A DNA stretch of 64,000 bases from Clostridiaceae bacterium M8S5 (GTDB taxonomy: Bacteria > Bacillota > Clostridia > Tissierellales > MCWD3), in assembly GCA_029227815.1 (NCBI GenBank), contig CP118523.1, positions 2,604,001-2,668,000 on the forward strand, read 5' to 3'. The notes beneath the pieces are model-generated. The model saw only the letters and a program-made list of their open reading frames with translations, made no database searches and was not told where the DNA came from. Of the stretch, positions 51,947 through 61,102 are shown in pieces (the stretch's first letter is position 1; every line of letters begins with the position of its first letter). Made by a program: the position numbers and the translations under genes.

Positions 51947-53467
51947 TTAAACAAGTTTAACACTATGAGCAGGGAATAAAGTAGTTCCCCATACGGCTAC
52001 TTGTATGTTATTTGTTAAAGGAAGATTTTTCTCATCTAATATTACTCTCCATGGTTCCCATAAAACAAATGTAGCCTCATGCGCATAAATGTTAATATTT
52101 TTTGCATTTGCTGGCAAATCAATAACCGTTGTGTAATGTGCAGTTCTAACGTAAGCATTGCCATCCCAGTTTTTATGTGTTAATTTTTCATTACCTTTAT
52201 CATCGTAGCTTACCTCATCCCATGATACAAAAAATCTAGCTACATAACCCCCACTATGATCAATAGAAATTTTTCCTCTGCTATATTGCGTTGAAGTTGT
52301 TTCTACATAATCTGTAGAGTTATGAACTGCTGCTAATGAATTGTCTTTGAGGAAAGAGCTTGTGTAAGAAATAGGATATCCAGGATTTTTAAGACTAAAA
52401 GCCGCATTATCCTTAATTATATTTCTTACTTCATTAAAGTCAGTAGTTATAAGTTTGTTGTGTTCTTGGGCATCTCCACCTAAAACAACTACAGAGAATG
52501 AGCTGTTTTCAGCTATATTTTCAAATTCTGTATTTCCTTTTATAGATTGTCCTTTTAATAAAGCTTTAAAAGTAGCTTCTACTTTATTGCTTGAAGAACT
52601 TGTTTTTAGAACAACATATACAGTTCTACCATACGCAACATTTGATACCATAACTGGTGGTGAATTATCACTTACTCCTTTACCTTGAAGCTCTTTAAAT
52701 GTAACATCAGAACCAAATAAATCTGAAGGATTATTAGGTAACTGAGCACTTACTGTATAGAATATTTGCTTATATGAAGCAACCATACATTTTTCTTCAC
52801 CCTTCATAATAGCCCCAAAATCAATACCTAGCTTTTTGTCTACTAAATCAATATCAACATTCAATCCCATTTTAAGTTGATTTTTACTATGAACCATAGT
52901 TTCAGTATATTGAGTTCTTGCTGGCAAAGTGTGAGTCTCAGAATTTTTTGCAGCCCATCTGTCTATTAGTTTTTGTATTGCTCCATTAACTGTACCATAT
53001 GATGGATTTTCAACTAAAATTGTGTTATCATCTTCTAGTCCTGGTAAGTCAATACTAATATTAATTGGCTTTCTTTCAGCCATTAACGCTGTTGGTCTAT
53101 TCTTGACAAATTCTCCATCAGCTAATAATAATGCTCCTGGATACGTACGATCCATTATTGAATCTACTACTGAGATATCCACAGGATCGCCCCCTAAAGA
53201 CTTCTTAGTATGCTCTAAAACTATAAACTTACCATTCTCACTAAGACCTTCCTTTGGTACGACATTTTCAATAACATCTCCTTGGTTTGCTAGAACTTCA
53301 TACTTGTTGTAATCAAGATTAGCAATACCTTTGTCAACACTATTCTGTGTTTCTGTTGCAGTTACCACTGGCTCAGCGACTGCTAAAGCAGGTTGTGCTC
53401 CAACACAAATTGACAGCACCATACCCATAACAATTTTTTTTACTTTTGATGACTTCATCTTTAACAT
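51947..53467 (-). CDS. Cholesterol-dependent cytolysin family protein, copy 2
   Basis: 506 residues, same architecture and signal peptide as copy 1. Residues about 130-394 (domains 1-3 and the membrane-spanning hairpins) are almost identical to copy 1 in protein and in DNA; domain 4 from about 395 is clearly different. The undecapeptide is EATFVLWEPWR at 464-474: Cys, Gly and the first two of three Trp are altered, but the last Trp-Arg is kept. GTTLFP with the Thr-Leu pair is kept. AGGAGGGTT precedes the ATG. Together the genes look like a toxin pair with the same pore body and different membrane-binding tips. Confidence 0.93.
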   Translation of the reverse strand: MLKMKSSKVKKIVMGMVLSICVGAQPALAVAEPVVTATETQNSVDKGIANLDYNKYEVLANQGDVIENVVPKEGLSENGKFIVLEHTKKSLGGDPVDISVVDSIMDRTYPGALLLADGEFVKNRPTALMAERKPINISIDLPGLEDDNTILVENPSYGTVNGAIQKLIDRWAAKNSETHTLPARTQYTETMVHSKNQLKMGLNVDIDLVDKKLGIDFGAIMKGEEKCMVASYKQIFYTVSAQLPNNPSDLFGSDVTFKELQGKGVSDNSPPVMVSNVAYGRTVYVVLKTSSSSNKVEATFKALLKGQSIKGNTEFENIAENSSFSVVVLGGDAQEHNKLITTDFNEVRNIIKDNAAFSLKNPGYPISYTSSFLKDNSLAAVHNSTDYVETTSTQYSRGKISIDHSGGYVARFFVSWDEVSYDDKGNEKLTHKNWDGNAYVRTAHYTTVIDLPANAKNINIYAHEATFVLWEPWRVILDEKNLPLTNNIQVAVWGTTLFPAHSVKLV

Positions 53468-53775
53468 AATAACCCTCCTTATTTGGAAAATTTTTGCCGT
53501 AATAAAACGACCTCTTGTTTGCTCAACTCGAAACTGTACTCTGTCAATGTGCTAAAGGTTTAATATGCAAAAGCATAAAAGTATCAGACAATATACAGGA
53601 AGCAATTTTTATGATATAAATATACATTATTTAAGTTCTTAAATCAATATACTAGGCGCATATATGTTATAATAAGGATTAAAAAGGTAGTTACTAAAAA
53701 TATATATTTTTCATACCTAAAATTGACAACAAAAGCATTGAAGCTAGTATTGAAGCATACTGAGGGGAGAAACAT
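53468..53775. other. Intergenic upstream of the cytolysin pair
   Basis: No gene or clear RNA fold. The ribosome site of cytolysin copy 2 is at 53473-53479, and that of the nitrilase-type gene (GAGGGGAG) at 53761-53768. Confidence 0.4.
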
Positions 53776-54432
53776 ATGAGAATATTAGTTGGACAACCAA
53801 TACATGAAGTGGGTATTTTACAGCTGAGAAATGAAGTTTTAGATAATAATACACAATTGATTTTATATCCAGAAGGATATTTGGAAAATGAAAAAGAACT
53901 AGAAGAAGCATGTAAGTTAGCTAAAGAACGCATGATTACAATAATATCATCATATCGTAAAGACAATAAAGACAGAGCAGTAATAATAAACAATAACGGT
54001 GAAAAAATTTTAGAAAGAGATAAGACACCAAAAGAAGATGAGGCTATATTGATACCACCATTGGTTATTGATAGTAATGGATTAAAGATAGGCTATATAT
54101 TGTGCATGGAAATACTAAAAGGCGAACGAGATTTGGCTAATATAACAGATAAAATAGACCTAATCTTTCACCCAATAGGGGTAGGAATGTTTAGTGATGC
54201 TCAATACGAATTGTGGATTAATCTAGCTAAAAAAATAGCTAAAAGATATAGTACGATGGTAATAGGAACAAGTCATGCAGATGGTTCTTATAGAAACTGT
54301 GGAGTATCTATTCCAATTTCTTATTGCATAGACGAAAATGGAGAATGTATATATATCTCTAAATCAGATACTAGGTCTTGGGTATTTGATTATGCCATAA
54401 AAAAAATAGAGATACTCAACAAACGAATCTAG
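53776..54432 (+). CDS. Carbon-nitrogen hydrolase (nitrilase superfamily)
   Basis: Cytoplasmic hydrolase of 218 residues with the Glu-Lys-Cys triad: Glu33 in LILYPEGYL, Lys83 in ERDKTPKED and Cys110 in GYILCMEIL. The superfamily cleaves amides or nitriles. It is shorter than most members (260-300 residues), with compact loops and no C-terminal extension, so it probably works on a small substrate. Single gene with terminator; no substrate clue from context. Confidence 0.88.
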   Translation: MRILVGQPIHEVGILQLRNEVLDNNTQLILYPEGYLENEKELEEACKLAKERMITIISSYRKDNKDRAVIINNNGEKILERDKTPKEDEAILIPPLVIDSNGLKIGYILCMEILKGERDLANITDKIDLIFHPIGVGMFSDAQYELWINLAKKIAKRYSTMVIGTSHADGSYRNCGVSIPISYCIDENGECIYISKSDTRSWVFDYAIKKIEILNKRI

Positions 54433-54438
54433 ACTTCT

Positions 54439-54464
54439 AAAAACTCTCTTAGGAGAGTTTTATT
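54439..54464 (+). terminator. Intrinsic terminator of the nitrilase-type gene
   Basis: AAAACTCTC / GAGAGTTTT hairpin, four-base loop TTAG, then TATTAT. Confidence 0.9.
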
Positions 54465-54653
54465 ATCTGTAAAATTTTACAACGTAAATATTAAAGTGTA
54501 ATAATATATAATATTGCAACACTGTAATTGAATTTGTGATTTTTGCAATGATTTGTATAATATAGAAATCCTATTTAACGTCATATGATTAAAATACAAT
54601 TCCCAAATGTGTTAACATACATAGCATAAAACAAACATGGACATATATAAGAA

Positions 54654-55358
54654 TTAACCAGTTACTTTTGATAAATTGACTATATCTTCTAGTTCTTGTA
54701 GCTTTGATATTTGATAAGTTGGTTTTGTGCTAAAAGTATTTTTTATCCTACTAGGATTATACCAACAAGTATCAATACTAAAGTTAGCTCCACCTTTTAT
54801 ATCTGACTGTATTCTATCACCGACCATTAGAATTTTGCTTTTATCTGTGTAATCGATATTTTTTAGTGCTATATTAAATATTTCGGTATCTGGTTTAGTA
54901 ACGCCAACCTCTTCTGATATAACTATTTTTTCAAAATATTTAGCAATTTCAGATTGCCTAATTCTTTTATTTTGTACGCATTTAAGTCCATTGGTGATTA
55001 TTATCATTTTACAGTTATCATTTAGAATATTTAAGGTCTCTTTTGCCCCTTTTATTAAATATGAACCGTTTGCCAAATGTTTCAAGTATGACTTCGCAAA
55101 TTTTTCAGCATCATTATCAATGTTTAATGCACGTAAATATCTATTAAATCTCTCTATTTTTAGCTCTTCTTGTGTTATTAGCCCTTTTTCTAGTTCTTCC
55201 CAAATATTTTTATTTATTTCTTTATATATATTTAGATGATAATCTTCATTATAATTTATACCAAATTCTATCATTGTTTTCTCTAAAGCATATTTTTCAG
55301 TTTTCTTAAAATCAAACAATGTTTCATCAGCATCAAATAATATTACTTCATATTTCAT
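54654..55358 (-). CDS. HAD-family phosphatase, YjjG-type
   Basis: 234 residues. HAD motif I LFDADETLFDF (Asp9, Asp11), motif II IITNGLK, Lys in SEEVGVTKPDTEIF and motif IV MVGDRIQSDIKGG. The alpha-helical cap between motifs I and II is of the YjjG/YfnB sort, associated with dephosphorylation of noncanonical pyrimidine nucleotides. AAGGAG lies before the ATG. Stand-alone gene; the physiological substrate is inferred from family only. Confidence 0.9.
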   Translation of the reverse strand: MKYEVILFDADETLFDFKKTEKYALEKTMIEFGINYNEDYHLNIYKEINKNIWEELEKGLITQEELKIERFNRYLRALNIDNDAEKFAKSYLKHLANGSYLIKGAKETLNILNDNCKMIIITNGLKCVQNKRIRQSEIAKYFEKIVISEEVGVTKPDTEIFNIALKNIDYTDKSKILMVGDRIQSDIKGGANFSIDTCWYNPSRIKNTFSTKPTYQISKLQELEDIVNLSKVTG

Positions 55359-55624
55359 ATAATACTCCTTGTCTATTTTGTCTTTCTGTTTTATATTATA
55401 TAATATCTAGATTGTTTTTCAACCAAAATCTGTTTCTTACTTATATATGCTTAAATCTTCTTATATTTATATTTGTCAATATGTATTTCTTAGTTTTTGG
55501 TTAATATGTTATACTATGTATCACTGAAATATTCATATCTCTAATACACTTATATTTAAATATCTTTACTTACGTAAAAAAACAACTAAATAGATTTTAG
55601 CTGTTTTTAATACACTAAACTAAA

Positions 55625-56620
55625 TTATTTAGTTGCAATATCTATATCCATATCTCCTAAATCTGTTGAAATAGTAGTGCTTCTTACCGATCTAAATCCG
55701 TTGTCTATCATAGACTCAGCTATTTTACCTCTTGGAAAGTTCAAAGAACATGAACTCTTTAAATTTGCAGTAAGCATTTGTATTATTGGCTCTTTAGGAT
55801 ATGTACCTTCATTATATATTCCATCGCCAAAATATATAAAAGTTCCTCCATCATTAAGAGAATCATAAACTTTTTTCACAATGCCATCGAGCTTTTGCTG
55901 ATAAAAATTAAATGTGAGACTAGCCCAAACTAAATCATAATTATTACCTATATCGTCTACTAGATAGTCCCCACCTATTACCTGTATTCTATCACTTAAA
56001 TTATTTGTTTCTACATATTCTTTTGCCACTTTGGCAACAGCTCTTTGATCCACTATCACCGCCCTAAGATTAGGATGATTTTTTACCAAATTAATCGAAA
56101 CCATTCCTGCTCCTGCTCCTAAATCCAACATTCTATTGATATTATTATATTCAGGTAATTTTGATATAATTGATTGTGCAACCCTAGCTACTCCTAATCT
56201 TTGATAAACAGCGCCTATCCTAGTTTGTCTCTCCCATATTTCATCAGAACTAATATTCATAACTTTTGATGGCCCATTATTTATTAAATCTCTAAGATTA
56301 TCTAAAGACATATCTGACCATATTCTATTAGCCAGAAAAAACTCTCCAAGATAATCCTCATGATTACTTATGAACATTTCATTAAATAATTCAGTATTAC
56401 TATATAATCCTTTGTCTTTACTTAAAAAATTCATTGAGCACAACGCATCCAAAAATATAGATGTATTTATTTCATGTAAATTATGTAATTTAGCTATCTC
56501 TATTGATGTTTTAGGATTTTTTAAATCATCGAATAATTTCATTTCGATAGCCAATATAAACAGCTTCTCTTTAATGGGACTATAAGCAATATCCCATAAC
56601 TCTTTTAATTCCTTATTCAT
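55625..56620 (-). CDS. SAM-dependent methyltransferase with dimerisation domain
   Basis: 331 residues from the ATG at 56620 (GGAGGGG six bases upstream). An N-terminal winged-helix dimerisation domain (about 1-85, KLFILAIEMKLFDDLKNPKT) is followed by a class I methyltransferase core: MLDLGAGAGMVSINLVKNHP, AVIVDQRAV, VIGGDYLVDDIG, YDLVWASLTFNFY. The layout is that of small-molecule O-methyltransferases and related enzymes such as those in secondary metabolism. No neighbouring pathway genes point to a substrate. Confidence 0.85.
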   Translation of the reverse strand: MNKELKELWDIAYSPIKEKLFILAIEMKLFDDLKNPKTSIEIAKLHNLHEINTSIFLDALCSMNFLSKDKGLYSNTELFNEMFISNHEDYLGEFFLANRIWSDMSLDNLRDLINNGPSKVMNISSDEIWERQTRIGAVYQRLGVARVAQSIISKLPEYNNINRMLDLGAGAGMVSINLVKNHPNLRAVIVDQRAVAKVAKEYVETNNLSDRIQVIGGDYLVDDIGNNYDLVWASLTFNFYQQKLDGIVKKVYDSLNDGGTFIYFGDGIYNEGTYPKEPIIQMLTANLKSSCSLNFPRGKIAESMIDNGFRSVRSTTISTDLGDMDIDIATK

Positions 56621-56877
56621 ATACATCCCCTCCACCAAATATTTTCTTTCAAAACTATACTAACATTTTTTGATAATGATTGTCAATATCATTAAATTGA
56701 TAACGCAAAACAAGCTTATCTTACTTTTATATTGTATTCATTATAGTTATTACACAACTTATAATTAGATAAACATTTCTTATATAGTTCATGCACATAA
56801 AGCTAGATATGCTATTTATCATATAAGTTGTACTCATTTCCTCAAAATATAATATCGTTATGATTAAATATAAGTAA

Positions 56878-56916
56878 AATGCCAAATGGGATATCTAATA
56901 AGATATCCCATTTGAA
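56878..56916 (-). terminator. Intrinsic terminator of the MutS-related gene
   Basis: CAAATGGGATATCT / AGATATCCCATTTG, loop AATA, 16-30 bases after the stop codon, with GGCATTTTAC following on the minus strand. Confidence 0.8.
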
Positions 56917-56931
56917 ATAACTCTAATTTTA

Positions 56932-58725
56932 TTAATCAATCCCTATCATTTTAATAAGATACAAAGCATTTCTAGTAGTCGAAATACCCGACTTTAGTTT
57001 ATAGTCAAAATATATTTTATTATCTTTATAATACTCCTCAAAATGATAGTTTCTAATTGTTTTATTACTTTCTTTCTCAAGTACTTCTAATTCTAAATCA
57101 TGAGTCGATACTAACCCTATTGCTTTATTGCTCATCAACTTCTTTATCAAAATTTTTGCACCTTCGTGTCTATCATAAGAATTCGTTCCTTTAAATACTT
57201 CATCTAATAAAAAGAATATTTTCTTTTGTTCAGAAGCATCTACAATTTTTTTAATTCTAAGAAGTTCAGCATAGAAGGAAGATATATTTTTTTCAAGATC
57301 ATCTTTTACTCTCATGCAAGTGCATATACTAAATATGCTACAAGAAAAGTCTTTTGCACATACAGGCGCACCAGCATAAGCTAGTACTAGATTAATTCCT
57401 GCTGTTCTTAAATATGTACTCTTACCTGACATATTTGAACCTGTTATCAATAATACCTTAGTTTTATCATCTATTTCCAAATCATTACATACACGATTAC
57501 CAGTAAGTAGAGGATGTCCAATATCGCGTGCTTTCATATAGTATGGTTTATCTATTATATTTGGGAATACCCAATCAGGGTTATTATATCTTAAATCAGC
57601 TAAACTTGATAATGCTTCAAATTCTCCTATAGTTTCCATCCACGTCTTTGTCAATACACCTGATTTCTTCTTCCATCTTTCTAAAGCAATCATACATTGA
57701 TAATCCCATAAAGCAATAATGTTAATTACTATAAAATAAAAATTACTCCTGTTAGATATACTATCAGTTATCTTTTCTAATTTCTTAATTTGTTGATATG
57801 CGGTATGTTTATCATCATTTATGAGTTTATCTTTTAGCTCTTTAAGATATTCCGATTTAAAATGCTTTCTCTCTATATGATAGAGCATTTTACTGTATAA
57901 TTTTAAACTATCTTTATGTTTATAAACTAAATTTAAAATTTTCGATCTTTCTTTATTTTTAAACTTTAGTATAAGCAGTTGTATAATTAATGCTATAACA
58001 GGAATTTGGTATGGTATTATCCTAAACAAACAGAGTAAAATACATCCTATACTGATTACCGGTAGTAGTCTAGCTCCAATTATTAGCCAAGGCTTTGTAT
58101 ATATTTCATTATTAGTTTCAGCAAATTTATACAATTCCTCATTATTTTTGGATTCGTCAAATGTTATCAAACCCTCCACCATAAACCTTTGACGCCACCA
58201 TAGTTTAACCCCTAGTTCATTAGTAGCTTCCTGTCTTTTATTAATTAGCTCTTTGTTACTATATGGCTGTGAAAGATATTTTGTCAGCGTTCGTCTTCCC
58301 ATGTATGTTGTGGTAGTATTAATATATTGAAATAAAGATCCTTGTCCAAAGATATCAAGGTCACTTGTAAAACTGTGCCTATCATCTTGGAACTCTAAAC
58401 CAGTATCTTTAAATTTGTTCCACTTTCCCGTTAAACGTTTGAGTGCATCTGAGTTAATTTTATACAGTGCATTGGAATACTTATTTTTACGTTTTACTTT
58501 ATTATGTTTTACAACCAAAATTGTAAATAATGCTATATACGCAGGTGATACATAATAAATCAAAGAGTATCTTTTTGTTACATATAGAATGACTATATTT
58601 ACTATTAGTGTTAATACAGTGACCAATCTTATATTACTAAGTTTATTAATTGTTTTTCTTTGTTTATTCATCAAATTAAAATAAAAGTTTTTTCTTTTCT
58701 CATATGTATCCAATGGTTTTTTCAT
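56932..58725 (-). CDS. Membrane-associated MutS-family ATPase
   Basis: 597 residues. The C-terminal ATPase domain is that of MutS: GSNMSGKSTYLRTAGINLVL, a FFLLDEVFKGTNSYDRHEG Walker B/signature region and LVSTHDLELEVL. The N-terminal half lacks the mismatch-binding domains and instead has two hydrophobic pairs (VTVLTLIVNIVILYVTKRY near 40-60 and LLPVISIGCILLCLF near 230), so it is probably membrane-bound. GGAGGAT precedes the ATG at 58725. Such MutS-like proteins are common in Firmicutes and Bacteroidetes but uncharacterised; mismatch repair activity should not be assumed. Confidence 0.88.
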   Translation of the reverse strand: MKKPLDTYEKRKNFYFNLMNKQRKTINKLSNIRLVTVLTLIVNIVILYVTKRYSLIYYVSPAYIALFTILVVKHNKVKRKNKYSNALYKINSDALKRLTGKWNKFKDTGLEFQDDRHSFTSDLDIFGQGSLFQYINTTTTYMGRRTLTKYLSQPYSNKELINKRQEATNELGVKLWWRQRFMVEGLITFDESKNNEELYKFAETNNEIYTKPWLIIGARLLPVISIGCILLCLFRIIPYQIPVIALIIQLLILKFKNKERSKILNLVYKHKDSLKLYSKMLYHIERKHFKSEYLKELKDKLINDDKHTAYQQIKKLEKITDSISNRSNFYFIVINIIALWDYQCMIALERWKKKSGVLTKTWMETIGEFEALSSLADLRYNNPDWVFPNIIDKPYYMKARDIGHPLLTGNRVCNDLEIDDKTKVLLITGSNMSGKSTYLRTAGINLVLAYAGAPVCAKDFSCSIFSICTCMRVKDDLEKNISSFYAELLRIKKIVDASEQKKIFFLLDEVFKGTNSYDRHEGAKILIKKLMSNKAIGLVSTHDLELEVLEKESNKTIRNYHFEEYYKDNKIYFDYKLKSGISTTRNALYLIKMIGID

Positions 58726-58860
58726 TTTATATCCTCCGTTTAACATAACTGTGTTTTTTTCTAATTTCTATTATATACATTATAACATCATAATCTTATA
58801 GTTTTGTTTTAATTATACATTTTTTTGATTATTTTTGGAAGTCTATTTACTTATATTAAA

Positions 58861-58896
58861 AAATCAACTAAAACATTTCGTTCTAGTTGATTTCCT
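58861..58896 (-). terminator. Recurrent hairpin terminator, copy 1
   Basis: AAATCAACTA...TAGTTGATTT with a CATTTCG-type loop, downstream of the Asn/Gly-repeat gene. On the minus strand it ends GATTTTTTAA. Near-identical stems end three other genes up to 62.1 kb. Confidence 0.85.
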
Positions 58897-58969
58897 AATT
58901 GTTTGTTATTTATACAAACCTACGTTGGGGTACAAATCTAATCGATTTTATTTTTATCTCCAGTTATTA

Positions 58970-59731
58970 CTATCTGTCCCATGGCATTATAAATATGTTG
59001 CCAATGCCACTAGCATATCCATCTCCATTAAGATTTAAATCATCCCATGGATTCTCTGTACTAATATGATTTCCAATACCACTTGCATTTCCGTTACCAG
59101 TTATATTGATATCGCCTGTTGCATTGCTATCATCATTACCTATTGTATTGTTACTCCCACTTGCATTTCCATTACCACTTATATTGATATCGCCAACTCT
59201 TTTATTGTTTCCAATTATATTTCCATATCCTTTACCGTTTCCCTTACCATCACCTATTATATTGTTATTGCCATCTATTTTATTACCTTTACCTTCACCT
59301 ATTATATTACCTTCACCATTTACTATATTGCCTCTACCATTTTCATTGCCATTACCTATTATATTTCCATTGCCATTTGCATTTCCATTACCAGATATGT
59401 CATAGTCACCTGGTTTATTATTGTTTCCAATTATATTTCCATTTCCAATTCCATTTCCAGTACTGTATTTATCAAGCAACTGCTTCCAGTTAGACCAACC
59501 ATAATTATATCCACTGTTATCAACAGTTTTATTATCTCCATTAATATTAATTCCACCTGTATTTACATTTCTTCCATTGGAGTACCATCCTCCTGTGTTA
59601 ACGTAATTACCATTTCCTGAAACGTTGTTTCCTCCAGTATTTATGTCAATCGCGTATGCATAGGGTACACTCAGCGCTCCAACTAAAGCTACAGACATTA
59701 CTCCTGCTATTATTTTGTTTTTAATCTTCAT
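58970..59731 (-). CDS. Secreted Asn/Gly-repeat protein
   Basis: 253 residues: signal peptide (KIIAGVMSVALVGALSVPYA, cleavage near YAI) then ~225 residues almost wholly built of N-G motifs such as GNGNIIGNGN, ININGDNK, DISGNGNANGNGN and GDINISGNGNASG. The basic unit is about six residues with Asn and Gly alternating with Ile/Val. This periodicity suggests a stacked beta-solenoid, like curlin-type or other self-assembling surface proteins, but there is no curlin consensus. GGAGAG precedes the ATG. Function unknown; a matrix, spore or surface fibre role is a guess. Confidence 0.8.
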   Translation of the reverse strand: MKIKNKIIAGVMSVALVGALSVPYAYAIDINTGGNNVSGNGNYVNTGGWYSNGRNVNTGGININGDNKTVDNSGYNYGWSNWKQLLDKYSTGNGIGNGNIIGNNNKPGDYDISGNGNANGNGNIIGNGNENGRGNIVNGEGNIIGEGKGNKIDGNNNIIGDGKGNGKGYGNIIGNNKRVGDINISGNGNASGSNNTIGNDDSNATGDINITGNGNASGIGNHISTENPWDDLNLNGDGYASGIGNIFIMPWDR

Positions 59732-59859
59732 TTCATATCTCTCCTTTTCACTTTACTTGTTAATTCTTGTTTCACTAATAGAATGCGTATATCATTATGA
59801 TTTTCTGTCACCTTTTTAAAAATTATAATTTAAAGTATATCTTTCAATTATAACAATAA

Positions 59860-59896
59860 AAATCAACTAATGTATTTCTACTCTAGTTGATTTTCT
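59860..59896 (-). terminator. Recurrent hairpin terminator, copy 2
   Basis: AATCAACTAATG...CTCTAGTTGATT, followed on the minus strand by TTTATTG. It lies 55 bases beyond the gene remnant at 59950. Confidence 0.8.
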
Positions 59897-59949
59897 TGAT
59901 GATATTGTTTTGTAGAACTGCAATATTACGTTTTAACCTTTCAAATAAC

Positions 59950-60105
59950 TTACTTTAAATATTCTATTTTAGCAATATCTATCTCAGTACTACCACTTTT
60001 TCTTCTAACAAGGCCTATTCCTTTTGCATGATAATCTACGTATATAATATCAACAAATTCAAACTGTATCTCTATGGTATTTGTAATTTATACATTTGTT
60101 TTGGT
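59950..60105 (-). pseudogene. C-terminal remnant of an unknown protein
   Basis: The minus strand reads NTIEIQFEFVDIIYVDY, then HAKGIGLVRRKSGSTEI and DIAKIEYLK before a stop. YHAKGIGLVRR is the usual end of a secreted/lipoprotein domain (pattern YYAKGVGLV). Upstream the frame meets stops (TAA near 60090) and no start or ribosome site exists, so only the last ~45 codons remain. It still has its terminator. The neighbouring 60106-60370 shows nothing else. Confidence 0.55.
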
Positions 60106-60370
60106 TATTGTACCTTTATATTATTAATATTCCAAGTGATTTTATTTACTAATTTGATAATATCAAATAATCACAAGATATTTTGTCATTTTTTGTCGTT
60201 ATTTACATATTCCTAAAGTGTACGTTATCAATAAAATAGTTAATTTTAACGATTTATTTACTTTTTTCTTATAAACTAGTGATATGAAATTTTTACCTTT
60301 TGACATTTATATTTAGTGTTGTATAATTTATTGGTAACTGTAATTAACATCATAAAAGGAGGCATTTATT

Positions 60371-60898
60371 ATGAAAAATATTAAAAGACATATTGTAGCA
60401 TTTTCAATTTTAATCATGCTATTTACCCAAACGGTTTTTGCAGATTCATTGCTCCCAACTGGTGGTAGTGAGTGGGATTATAACCCAAGTATTTGGAATA
60501 ATAAAGCTGGCTTTAATAATTGTTATCAATATGCCGTATTAAAATCATGTTGTAGGGAAGAATTCTATCCACTTCAACCAGGTGATATATCTGGAGACCC
60601 TTTAACAATTCTTAGTAAAAGTGCAATTATAATTGCTGTTAAAAAAGATCTAGAAGGTGATATTTATGAAACAACTAAGTATGCAATACCTACTAATGGT
60701 TATAGAAAAGTTGCCCTTGTAATCGCTCCTGACAGAGATTATCACTGGTATGAGCAAAACTCAGATGGATATTGGTCTCACAAACCTGGAATTGCTGAGG
60801 TAACTAATTTAGATGATTCCGGAAATGTTATATCTGATCCAGAAACTTGTGATAGAGGCGATTATACTATTTTTGCTGGATGGTTTATGGTTAGATAA
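60371..60898 (+). CDS. Secreted protein with conserved NCY / HWY.QNSDG motifs
   Basis: 175 residues, signal peptide KNIKRHIVAFSILIMLFTQT, cleavage near VFA. The mature part has FNNCYQYAVLKSC early and DRDYHWYEQNSDGYWSHKPG late. A Cys in an NCY block and a His in an HWY..N.DG.WSHKPG block recall a family of small cysteine-hydrolase-like proteins in Firmicutes and phages that I know only as hypothetical. A papain-like Cys-His pair is inference. AAAGGAGG precedes the ATG and a copy of the recurrent terminator follows. Confidence 0.7.
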   Translation: MKNIKRHIVAFSILIMLFTQTVFADSLLPTGGSEWDYNPSIWNNKAGFNNCYQYAVLKSCCREEFYPLQPGDISGDPLTILSKSAIIIAVKKDLEGDIYETTKYAIPTNGYRKVALVIAPDRDYHWYEQNSDGYWSHKPGIAEVTNLDDSGNVISDPETCDRGDYTIFAGWFMVR

Positions 60899-60996
60899 TA
60901 TTAGTGTACACGAAATATCTTTTAGAGAAGATGATAATCTAGATATCCTACTACAATTACCTTCTCTTTATAGGAGATATTCATATAAAACAAATA

Positions 60997-61034
60997 AAAT
61001 CAACTAAAACATTTATGTTCTAGTTGATTTTTAT
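60997..61034 (+). terminator. Recurrent hairpin terminator, copy 3
   Basis: AAATCAACTA...TAGTTGATTT followed by TTATTTAG, downstream of the small secreted protein gene on the plus strand. Confidence 0.85.
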
Positions 61035-61102
61035 TTAGACCAGTTAATCCTTCTCGACGCTTTTATGTAATAAGCTATTGTTATAACTTGCTATTAAATA
61101 TG

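Noticed and set aside
58970..59620. Two long plus-strand frames rich in Ile/Thr and Pro/Leu opposite the Asn/Gly-repeat gene
   Set aside because: Antisense readings of a low-complexity repeat stay open by composition. The minus strand has the signal peptide, ribosome site and terminator.
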